Shown here in pieces: positions 16,738 through 25,216 of a DNA stretch of 64,000 nucleotides. Made by a program: the position numbers and the translations under genes. The notes under the pieces were generated by a model, which searched no databases, was not told the DNA's origin, and saw nothing but the letters and a program-made list of their open reading frames with translations. Numbering within the stretch: the stretch's first letter is position 1; the number at the start of each line of letters is the position of its first letter. Origin of the DNA: Sphaerisporangium album (GTDB taxonomy: Bacteria > Actinomycetota > Actinomycetes > Streptosporangiales > Streptosporangiaceae); NCBI RefSeq assembly GCF_003323745.1, contig NZ_QOIL01000001.1, forward strand, positions 186,001 through 250,000, given 5' to 3'.

Positions 16738-17154
16738 ATGAGTTACGGCCAGCAGGGCGGCGGCTACGACGCTCCGCCTCCGGGGGGGTACGGCGGCCAG
16801 CCCCCGGGCGGCGGGTACGGCGGCCAGCCTCCGGGCGGGTACGGTCCCGGCGGGTACGGCCAGCAGCCCTACGCCCCCGAGCCGCCGAACAACCAGCTGC
16901 TCCCCGCGATCCTCACCACCTTGTTCTGCTGTGGCCCGTTCAGCCTCCCCGCGATCTTCTTCGCGGGCAAGGTCAACGGCAAGTACGAGGCCGGTGACTA
17001 CCAGGGCGCGCTGGAGGCCTCCGCGCAGGCCAAGAAATGGTGGATGATCTCGCTGTTCGTCGGGCTCGGCGTGTGGGTGCTCTACCTGATCCTCTCGTTC
17101 ACGATCGGGCTGAGCTTCTTCCAGGCCATCCAGAACGGCGCCCAGTACGGATGA
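16738..17154 (+). CDS. CD225/dispanin-family membrane protein
   Basis: 138 residues from ATG 16738, with AAGGAG seven bases upstream. Residues 1-45 are a Gly/Tyr/Pro/Gln-rich tail with GGYGGQPPGG repeats. Two hydrophobic segments follow: LLPAILTTLFCCGPFSLPAIFFAGKV and WWMISLFVGLGVWVLYLIL. The first carries the CD225 pattern (Cys-Cys then a re-entrant helix, followed by GKYEAGDYQGALEASAQAKKW). This fold is shared with eukaryotic IFITM proteins; bacterial roles are mostly unknown. The stop overlaps the DUF2752 gene, so the two are co-translated. Confidence 0.85.
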   Translation: MSYGQQGGGYDAPPPGGYGGQPPGGGYGGQPPGGYGPGGYGQQPYAPEPPNNQLLPAILTTLFCCGPFSLPAIFFAGKVNGKYEAGDYQGALEASAQAKKWWMISLFVGLGVWVLYLILSFTIGLSFFQAIQNGAQYG

Positions 17155-17588
17155 ACGCGCGCGAGGCGCACGCCGGGCGGCGCGGCGCCGGGGGAGCGCG
17201 GGCCCTGCTCGCGCCCCTCGGCGCCGCGGCGCTCACGGGGGCCGTCGTCGCCTACGTCGGAACGGTGGACCCCAACCGGCCGGGCCACTATCCGACGTGC
17301 CCGTTCCTGTTCGTCACCGGGCTGTACTGCCCGGGGTGCGGCTCGCTGCGCGCCATCCACGCCATGGCGCACGGCGACCTGCCGGCGGCGCTCGGCCTCA
17401 ACCCGCTCGCCGTGGTCACCGTCCCGTTCCTGCTCTTCTGGTGGGGACGGTGGGCCCTCCGCGCCTGGCGGGGACGGCCGGCGCGCACCCGGGTCGCCCG
17501 GCCGGCGTACATCTGGGCGTTCCTCGCGATCGTCATCGTCTACTGGATCGTGAGGAACCTGCCGTTCGGCGCCTTCCTCGCGCCGTGA
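17151..17588 (+). CDS. DUF2752 membrane protein
   Basis: 145 residues from ATG 17151, coupled (ATGA) to the CD225 gene. The DUF2752 signature is clear: CPFLFVTGLYCPGCGSLRAIHAMAHGD (read in two parts around Tyr-Cys-Pro-Gly-Cys-Gly), then AALGLNPLAVVTVPFL. There are about three membrane helices. The CPGCG motif could bind a metal or be redox-active, but this is not established. Repeated pairing of CD225 and DUF2752 genes suggests a shared membrane function. Confidence 0.88.
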   Translation: MNAREAHAGRRGAGGARALLAPLGAAALTGAVVAYVGTVDPNRPGHYPTCPFLFVTGLYCPGCGSLRAIHAMAHGDLPAALGLNPLAVVTVPFLLFWWGRWALRAWRGRPARTRVARPAYIWAFLAIVIVYWIVRNLPFGAFLAP

Positions 17589-17808
17589 GCCCCGGACTCC
17601 GCGCCACGACGCCCCCAGAGTCGCCACCCTGTGGCGAGCCGACGGCGGTAAGCCCGATACCATCGGCAGGGCAAGGTCGGGAGAGGAAGGCGGCCTCCGG
17701 GGTGATCGGCCGCGATCGGCCGGTCAGGGGGGCCGGGCCTCCTCTGCCCGCGGCGCAGTCGACCGGAGGGGACCCTGATCGGGTGAGCGAGCCAAGCGAG
17801 GAGATCAA

Positions 17809-18629
17809 GTGAGCGTGCTCGACGAGATCCTGGACGGCGTACGGGCCGACCTCGCCGATCGCCAGCGGGAAGTGCCACTGGCCGACCTGCAGGAGCGCGC
17901 GCAGCGCGCCCCGGCCAGTAAGGACGCCTACGCCGCGCTCGGCGGCGACAAGGTGTCGGTGATCGCGGAGGTCAAGCGGTCCAGCCCCTCCAAGGGCGCC
18001 CTGGCCGCCATCGCCGACCCCGCCGCCCTCGCCGGCGACTACGAGGCGGGCGGCGCCCACGTCATCAGCGTCCTCACCGAGCGCCGGCGCTTCGGCGGCA
18101 GCCTGGAGGACCTCGCGGCGGTCCGCGCCGCGGTCGACATCCCCATCCTCCGCAAGGACTTCGTGGTCACCTCCTACCAGCTGTGGGAGGCGCGCGCCCA
18201 CGGCGCCGACCTCGCCCTGCTGATCGTGGCCGCCCTCGATCAGAACGCTTTGGTCTCATTGATCGAACGCGCCGAGTCGATCGGCCTCGCGCCCCTCGTC
18301 GAGGTGCATACTGAGGAGGAGCTCGACCGGGCTCTGGACGCCGGTGCGCGCATCATCGGCGTCAACGCGCGGGACCTCAAGACCCTGGAGGTCGACCGCG
18401 ACGTCTTCGCCAGGCTGGCTCCCAAGATCCCGGACGGCGTGATCAAGATCGCCGAGTCCGGCGTCCGCGGCCCGCACGACCTGCTGGCGTACGCCCGCGC
18501 CGGCGCCGACGCCGTCCTCGTGGGCGAGAGCCTCGTCACCGGCAAGGACCCGCGCGCCGCCGTGGTCGACCTGGTCACCGCGGGGGCGCACCCCGCATCG
18601 CGATTCGACAACCCACCCGAGAGGCAGCA

Positions 18630-18633
<4 letters not shown>
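17809..18633 (+). CDS. trpC: indole-3-glycerol-phosphate synthase
   Basis: 274 residues from GTG 17809, with GCGAGGAG upstream. This TIM-barrel enzyme converts carboxyphenylaminodeoxyribulose phosphate to indole-glycerol phosphate in tryptophan synthesis. The landmarks are [14 protein letters not shown] (catalytic Lys), [22 protein letters not shown] (second catalytic Lys), [24 protein letters not shown] and [12 protein letters not shown]. The length is normal. It heads the trpCBA operon; the trpB start overlaps its stop (GTGA). Upstream (17589-17808), a TACCAT hexamer near 17657 is a weak promoter candidate. Confidence 0.97.
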
Positions 18634-19871
<1,238 letters not shown>

Positions 19872-19903
19872 GCCCCAAGAACCTGTGAGCGGGACTCCCT
19901 GAC

Positions 19904-20698
19904 ATGACGACTCTTCAGACGGTGTTCGAGAAGGCGCGGGCCGACAAGCGGGCCGCCCTGATCGGGTACCTGCCGGCCGGCTTCCCCACCAAGGACGGCG
20001 CCGTCGCCGCCGCGACCGCGATGGTGGAGGCCGGTTGCGACGTCATCGAGATCGGCCTGCCCTACTCCGATCCGCTCATGGACGGTCCCACGATCCAGGC
20101 CGCGGTCCACCAGGCGCTCACCGGCGGGACCCGCATCGCCGACGTCATGCGCACCGTCGAGGGCGTGGCCAAGACCGGCGCCGCCGTGCTGGTCATGACC
20201 TACTGGAACCCGATCGACCGCTACGGCGCCGAGCGCTTCGCCCGCGACCTCGCCGGCGCCGGCGGCGCCGGCACCATCACCCCCGACCTCACGCCCGAGG
20301 AGGCCGCGCCCTGGCGCCGCTTCAGCGCCGAGGCCGGCATCGACACCGTCTTCCTGGTCGCCCCCAGCTCCACGGGCGAGCGCATCCAGGCCGTGGCCGA
20401 GTGCTGCACCGGCTTCGTCTACGCCGCCTCGCTGATGGGCGTCACCGGCGCGCGTGAGAGCGTGGGCGTGGCCGCCGAGGGCCTGGTCAAGCGCACCCGC
20501 GCCCACACCGACCTGCCCGTGTGCGTGGGCCTCGGCGTCGGCACCGGGGCGCAGGCCGCCGAGGTCGCCGGGTACGCCGACGGCGTGATCGTCGGGTCGG
20601 CGTTCATCCGCCGCCTCCTCGACGCCCCCGACGAGGCCACGGGGCTGGCGTCGGTGCGCGAGCTCGCCGCCGAGCTCGCCGCGGGCGTGCGCGCCTGA
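19904..20698 (+). CDS. trpA: tryptophan synthase alpha chain
   Basis: 264 residues. It cleaves indole-glycerol phosphate to indole for TrpB. The motifs are GYLPAGFPTKDG, IEIGLPYSDPLMDGP (with the catalytic Glu and Asp), TYWNPIDRYGAERF and the flexible loop AASLMGVTGAR. The C-terminus has VCVGLGVGTGAQAAEVAGYADGVIVGSAF. A small hairpin follows at 20733-20747. The operon seems to end here, since the next gene is 235 bases away. Confidence 0.97.
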   Translation: MTTLQTVFEKARADKRAALIGYLPAGFPTKDGAVAAATAMVEAGCDVIEIGLPYSDPLMDGPTIQAAVHQALTGGTRIADVMRTVEGVAKTGAAVLVMTYWNPIDRYGAERFARDLAGAGGAGTITPDLTPEEAAPWRRFSAEAGIDTVFLVAPSSTGERIQAVAECCTGFVYAASLMGVTGARESVGVAAEGLVKRTRAHTDLPVCVGLGVGTGAQAAEVAGYADGVIVGSAFIRRLLDAPDEATGLASVRELAAELAAGVRA

Positions 20699-20732
20699 TC
20701 TTCGCGCTTCGCTCCTATTTCACCCGTTTTCC

Positions 20733-20747
20733 GAGGTCAGCGACCTC
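20733..20747 (+). terminator. small hairpin after trpA
   Basis: GAGGTC-AGC-GACCTC followed by TTCTCC. The stem has six pairs and only a weak pyrimidine tail. It is a possible end of the trpCBA message. Confidence 0.35.
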
Positions 20748-20933
20748 TTCTCCGGCGCGCCGGGCGATGCTTACCGGGCGCTTATCGGCGTCATGATGGG
20801 CTTGGTGGCCGGTACCCTTCGGCGTGAAGCCGGTACCGGGCCGGTCCCCGGCGTGCCATGCCCGCCGTTCCCCGACCGGCTTCACCAGGGGCAGAGAAGA
20901 CGATGACTTGCCGAGCTCAGAGAGGTCGCGCCG

Positions 20934-21467
20934 ATGAGGTGGCTTTACGTACATCCAGCGGTACCCTGGGTGACGACCGTCGCCCGGCTCGTGGTCGCCG
21001 GCGTGCTCATCGCCGCCGGATGGCTCAAGATCGGCACGCCCGGCCTGTCCATCCAGGCGGTGAAGGCGTACGAGCTGCTGCCGGAGTCGGTCGCGACCGC
21101 GGTGGGCTACGGCCTGCCGATCATCGAGATCGTCGTCGGGGTGTTGCTGGTCGTCGGTCTGCTCACGCGCTGGGCGGGCGTCGTCTCCGCGCTGCTCATG
21201 CTGGCCTTCGTGGTCGGCATCGCGTCGGCGTGGGCGCGGGGCCTGCGCATCGACTGCGGCTGCTTCGGCGGCGGCGGCCGGCTCGGCGCCGGGCAGGATC
21301 CGAACTACCTGTGGGAGATCCTTCGCGACGCCGGGCTGTTCCTGCTCGGCGCCTGGATCGCCTGGCTGCCCCCGGGCCGCTTCTCGCTCGACTCGGCTCT
21401 CGGGCTCGTCCCGGCCGCGGGCGGCGGGGAGCCCGAGGGCGGAGAGCCCGGAATGAGCCCGGCCTGA
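20934..21467 (+). CDS. MauE/DoxX-family membrane protein
   Basis: 177 residues with four predicted helices: WVTTVARLVVAGVLIAAGWLKI, VATAVGYGLPIIEIVVGVLLVVG, VVSALLMLAFVVGIASAW and DAGLFLLGAWIAWL. The first helix and its LKI ending, and the RIDCGCFGGGG motif in the third loop, fit MauE/DoxX redox-associated proteins. The CGC pair may exchange electrons with the DsbA-like protein encoded 24 bases downstream (21492). I infer a disulfide relay at the outer face of the membrane. The Gly/Glu-rich C-tail is not conserved. Confidence 0.85.
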   Translation: MRWLYVHPAVPWVTTVARLVVAGVLIAAGWLKIGTPGLSIQAVKAYELLPESVATAVGYGLPIIEIVVGVLLVVGLLTRWAGVVSALLMLAFVVGIASAWARGLRIDCGCFGGGGRLGAGQDPNYLWEILRDAGLFLLGAWIAWLPPGRFSLDSALGLVPAAGGGEPEGGEPGMSPA

Positions 21468-21491
21468 GGCCGGATTGAGGGAGGACTTCTG

Positions 21492-22244
21492 ATGGGTAAG
21501 GCCGCGCGGGAAGTCTCCGCCCGCGAGCGGATCAAGACGCAGCGCGAGCAGGAGGCGAGGCAGCAGCAGCGCCGCCGCCTCGCCACCGTCGTCGCCGTGG
21601 TCGTCGTGGTGCTCACGATCGTCGGCGGCGGGTGGTGGTACGTCCAGTCCGGCAAGTCGGAGACCCTGACCGGCGCGCTGGCGCCGATCACCATCCAGCA
21701 GGACGGTTCGGTCGTCATGGCCAAGCCCGGCGTCACCAAGCCGGTCCTGGACATCTACGAGGACTTCCAGTGCCCGGCGTGCCAGGCGTTCGAGCAGTTC
21801 AGCTCGGCCACGGTGAAGAACATGGCCGCCGCGGGCCAGGTCAAGGTCGTCTACCACCCGATCAACATCTTCGGGCAGGAGCCCGCGCTGGGGAACACCA
21901 TGCGCGCCTCCTCGGCCGCGCGCTGCGTCACCAACGGCGAGCAGTGGATCGCCTTCCACGACCGGCTGTTCAAGGAGCAGCCGCCGGAGACGAAGGCCGG
22001 CTTCTCGCTCGACGACCTGGTCAAGTGGGGCAAGGAGGCCGGGGTCACCGACCCGGGCTTCGAGTCCTGCGTGCGCGGTCAGAAGAACGCCGAGGCCCAG
22101 GCCACCTACAGCAAGCGGATCCTGGACGCGAAGCTCGTCCCGGAGGGCACGCCGACGGTGCGGCTCGACGGCAAGGTGGTCGACAACAAGGTCGCGTTCA
22201 GCCCGGCTTCACTGCGCCAGACCATCCTTGATGCCGCGAAGTAG
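21492..22244 (+). CDS. membrane-anchored DsbA-like thiol-disulfide protein
   Basis: 250 residues. A basic, Gln-rich cytoplasmic tail (1-30) and one helix (31-48) anchor a thioredoxin-fold domain outside the cell. The active site is CPAC (94-97) within DIYEDFQCPACQAF. Later segments WIAFHDRLF and GTPTVRLDGKVV (cis-Pro loop) are typical of the DsbA/thioredoxin_4 group. GGGAGG-type sequence (GAGGGAGGA) lies before the ATG. It is adjacent to the MauE/DoxX gene and followed by lgt after 26 bases. It likely forms or shuffles disulfides in exported proteins. Confidence 0.92.
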   Translation: MGKAAREVSARERIKTQREQEARQQQRRRLATVVAVVVVVLTIVGGGWWYVQSGKSETLTGALAPITIQQDGSVVMAKPGVTKPVLDIYEDFQCPACQAFEQFSSATVKNMAAAGQVKVVYHPINIFGQEPALGNTMRASSAARCVTNGEQWIAFHDRLFKEQPPETKAGFSLDDLVKWGKEAGVTDPGFESCVRGQKNAEAQATYSKRILDAKLVPEGTPTVRLDGKVVDNKVAFSPASLRQTILDAAK

Positions 22245-22270
22245 GCACGGAACCGGTAACGTCACCTGAC

Positions 22271-23401
22271 ATGCCCCTGGCCTCCATTCCCAGCCCGCCC
22301 GAAGGGGTCTGGTACCTCGGACCGATCCCTCTGCGGGCCTACGCTTTCTGCATCGTGCTCGGCGTCATCGCCGCCGTCTGGATCGGCGAGCGCCGCTGGC
22401 GTGCCCGCGGCGGCGAGCCGGGCACGATCACCGACCTCGCCGTCTGGGCCGTCCCGTTCGGCCTGGTCGGCGGCCGGTTGTACCACGTCATCACCGACTG
22501 GCAGCTCTACTTCGGTGCGGACGCGCCCAACCGGCCCATCGACGCCCTGTACATCTGGCACGGCGGCCTCGGCATCTGGGGCGCCATCGCGCTCGGCGCC
22601 CTCGGCGTGTGGATCGCCTGCCGCAGGCGCGGCATCTCGCTGTCGGCGGTCGCCGACGCCGTCGCCCCCGGCATCGCGGTGGCGCAGGCCATCGGCCGCT
22701 GGGGCAACTACTTCAACCAGGAGCTGTTCGGCGGTCCCACCGACCTGCCGTGGGGCCTGGAGATCGACCCGGGCCGCGACGGCACGGTCGCGGGTGTGTC
22801 CACCTACCACCCGACGTTCCTGTACGAGTCGCTGTGGAACCTGCTCCTCGCGGGCGCGCTGATCCTGCTGGGCCGGCGGTTCACGCTACGGCACGGCCGG
22901 TTGTTCGCGCTGTACGTCGCGGGCTACACCTTCGGCCGGTTCTGGGTCGAGAGCCTGCGGGTCGACCCCGCGCACCACGTCCTCGGCATGCGGCTCAACC
23001 AGTGGACCGCCCTGGTGCTGTTCGCCGGCGCGCTGCTCTACTTCTGGCTGACCAGGGACAAGACCACCGAAGAGATCGTGGTCCCGCATTCCGCCGCCGG
23101 TCTCTCCGCCGACCCCGCGCACGGCGCCGACCAGGCCGACCCGCACGAGACGGCCGCGGCCGACCCGGCACACGAGGCCGGCCAGGCGGACGGGGACGAG
23201 ATCGCCCGCGATCCGGTTCCGTCCGGCGCGGACGGCGACGCCGGGGAGACCGCCGACGAGGCCCGGCCCGCCAAGACCGAGCCCGGCAAGACGGAGCCGG
23301 ACAAGGTGGAGGCCGCCAAGGCCCAGGAGGCGGCGCCCGCCGCCAAGACCGAGGCCGGCCAGGCGCCGGCGGCGTCGGACTCGGAGGCGAATTCGCGATG
23401 A
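22271..23401 (+). CDS. lgt: prolipoprotein diacylglyceryl transferase with long charged C-tail
   Basis: 376 residues. Lgt moves diacylglycerol from phosphatidylglycerol to the lipobox Cys of lipoproteins, which this window encodes in number. The membrane domain (1-265) shows RAYAFCIVLGVIAAVWI, VGGRLYHVITDW, WHGGLGIWGAI and the signature IGRWGNYFNQELFGGPTDLPWG (catalytic His and Arg regions are intact). A tail of about 105 residues follows, rich in Ala, Glu, Asp and Lys, with repeated K-T-E-P-G/D-K units. Such tails occur in other actinobacterial Lgt proteins but vary. It is coupled by short spacing to the DsbA-like gene. Confidence 0.97.
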   Translation: MPLASIPSPPEGVWYLGPIPLRAYAFCIVLGVIAAVWIGERRWRARGGEPGTITDLAVWAVPFGLVGGRLYHVITDWQLYFGADAPNRPIDALYIWHGGLGIWGAIALGALGVWIACRRRGISLSAVADAVAPGIAVAQAIGRWGNYFNQELFGGPTDLPWGLEIDPGRDGTVAGVSTYHPTFLYESLWNLLLAGALILLGRRFTLRHGRLFALYVAGYTFGRFWVESLRVDPAHHVLGMRLNQWTALVLFAGALLYFWLTRDKTTEEIVVPHSAAGLSADPAHGADQADPHETAAADPAHEAGQADGDEIARDPVPSGADGDAGETADEARPAKTEPGKTEPDKVEAAKAQEAAPAAKTEAGQAPAASDSEANSR

Positions 23402-23435
23402 CTCTAGGCCGCTCCTCGGGGGGAGCCGGCGGCCT

Positions 23436-24242
23436 GTGAGCGCCCGCAGTAAGAGACGTCGCTCCTCGTTCGAGGTCCCCGCCCTGACCGAGCGCGGGCT
23501 GACGCAGCGGCAGCAGCGCGTGCTGATCGTCATCGGCACGGTGCTGGCCGTGCTGGCGGGCGGTTTCGGGCTGACGCTCGTCGTCAGCACGGTCGGCATC
23601 CGCGATCAGGCGCCCGAGCCGAGCTCGGGTGACCTGATCGGCCTGCCGCACCCCGACGATTACCAGGCGTGGACGTCGCCCAAGCTGTTCGCCCCCATCG
23701 GGAGCCGCCAGGCCGACGTCGGCCCGCTGAAGGCCGAGGAGGTCTTCGGGGCCAAGACGCTGAAGAGCGGCCCCCTCACGCTGAGGCTCCTGGACCGGCG
23801 CCTCGACGACGTCTGCGCGCCGGTCGTCTGGGGCGGCAGCGTGCTGGCCGAGCTCGGCAAGACCGGCTGCACCCAGGCCGTCCGCGGCGTCTACCTCAGC
23901 GCCGACCGCCGGTACATCGCGCAGTACACCCTGTTCAACCTGGCGAGCTCGGAGGCCGCCGACGGGTTGGTGCAGGCCATGTCGACGCTGTATCGAGGTG
24001 GCGGGTGGGTGCGTCCGCTGGAGTCCAAGACGGCGGTGTTCTCGGGTGACGGGTACACCGAGGGCAGCGGGCACGCCATGGGCCACTACGCCGGGTTCGT
24101 CTGGGTCGGCCGGGTCGACGGCCGCGATCCGCAGCCGAAGGACGACTTCGTGTCCCTGACCCTCGCCGCCCGGGGCGCAGAGAAGGCGATCTACCACCGC
24201 GTCGTCTCCGTCGGCGGGCCGCCACCCCTCCCGGCCGGGTAG
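23436..24242 (+). CDS. membrane-anchored protein of unknown function, copy 1 of a tandem pair
   Basis: 268 residues from GTG 23436. A basic N-tail and one helix (RVLIVIGTVLAVLAGGFGLTLVVS) put the rest outside the cell. The outer part contains SPKLFAPIGSRQADVGPLKAEEVFG and a Cys pair (DDVCAPVVWG ... KTGCTQAVRGVYLS) that could form a disulfide. The same order of motifs recurs in the next gene, so the two arose by duplication. No known family is recognised. It follows lgt closely and may be a secreted partner of the cell-envelope genes. Confidence 0.75.
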   Translation: MSARSKRRRSSFEVPALTERGLTQRQQRVLIVIGTVLAVLAGGFGLTLVVSTVGIRDQAPEPSSGDLIGLPHPDDYQAWTSPKLFAPIGSRQADVGPLKAEEVFGAKTLKSGPLTLRLLDRRLDDVCAPVVWGGSVLAELGKTGCTQAVRGVYLSADRRYIAQYTLFNLASSEAADGLVQAMSTLYRGGGWVRPLESKTAVFSGDGYTEGSGHAMGHYAGFVWVGRVDGRDPQPKDDFVSLTLAARGAEKAIYHRVVSVGGPPPLPAG

Positions 24243-24253
24243 GGTCGGCTGCC

Positions 24254-24919
24254 GTGCCAAGCCGTACGCTGATCGTCGTCGCGGTCGCCGGCGTGCTCGC
24301 CGCCGCCGGCGCGGGCCTGTACGTGACCACCCGGCCGGAGGCCGGCCCGACCCCCGCGTTCTTCCGAGGCGAGCCGACGTCCGCCCTGTACGCGCCCATC
24401 GCGACCCGCCGGCTGGACCCGCGCCCGCTGACCGGGCAGGAGGTCTTCGGGACCTCGCCCCGCGTGACCGCGCAGGGCGTGACCATGGAACGCGGCCAGG
24501 TCACGGTCTCGGACGACTGCGCCGAGGCGCTATGGGGGAGCGAGGTGAAGGCCGCGGCCTCGGGGTGCGCCCGGGTGGTGCGCGGCGGCTTCGCCGGCGC
24601 GGGCGGCGGGGTGGCCGGCGAGTACGCCGTGTTCGACATGGCCGACGGCGCCTCCGCCGACCGCCTCGTGGCGGCGCTCGACCCCCGGCGCGGCGGCGGT
24701 TTCCTGCGGCCCGCGCCCGGCCGGCAGGCGTTCGACGCCGCCCGCAGCCGCGCCGAGGTGCGCGCCCTCGGCCACTTCGTCGTCGTCAACTGGGTCGGCC
24801 CTGTCGGGAACCGGGTCGGCCCTGTCGGGGACGTAGGCGGCGCCGACCTGACCTTCCCGCAGCTCGCGCTGGACGGGCTGGGCGCGTTCGCGCAGGCACG
24901 GGTCCTGGCTGCGGGCTGA
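24254..24919 (+). CDS. membrane-anchored or secreted protein of unknown function, copy 2 of a tandem pair
   Basis: 221 residues from GTG 24254. A short N-terminal helix (LIVVAVAGVLAAAGAGLYV) acts as anchor or signal. The outer part parallels copy 1: SALYAPIATRRLDPRPLTGQEVFG, then DDCAEALWGSEVKAAASGCARVVRGGF, then a shared pattern around VVNWVG/VWVGRV. Only 11 bases separate it from copy 1. A near-duplicate stretch, NWVGPVGNRVGPVGD, shows a small internal repeat. The function is unknown. Confidence 0.72.
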   Translation: MPSRTLIVVAVAGVLAAAGAGLYVTTRPEAGPTPAFFRGEPTSALYAPIATRRLDPRPLTGQEVFGTSPRVTAQGVTMERGQVTVSDDCAEALWGSEVKAAASGCARVVRGGFAGAGGGVAGEYAVFDMADGASADRLVAALDPRRGGGFLRPAPGRQAFDAARSRAEVRALGHFVVVNWVGPVGNRVGPVGDVGGADLTFPQLALDGLGAFAQARVLAAG

Positions 24920-25216
24920 GCGGGCTCCCGGCGTCCTTGACCCGATCCTGACCGGCTCCGGGGTGTTTGAGGACGTGGCGATCTGGAATAAACGACGAGG
25001 CGTGAACCGTTCTGTGTTCGCGGCCTGGGACGTACGGCTGTGTACACCCAGAGGTGGGCACTCCGATGGTGAATGTTCGCGATCCCAACCTGGCGGGCAC
25101 TATTCCGGCAGGGTGAGGTAGTCTCTACACACCTAACAGCAGCAGGGCCAACGTCGTCCCTCTTGCCTGCACTCGCCAATCCAGACGAAGCAGACGAAGA
25201 CGACGGGAGGGATTCA

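Noticed and set aside
16526-16741. Possible 71-codon gene before the CD225 gene
   Set aside because: Arg/Gly/Pro-rich without a fold, no clear ribosome site at good spacing, and it would overlap the well-supported start at 16738.
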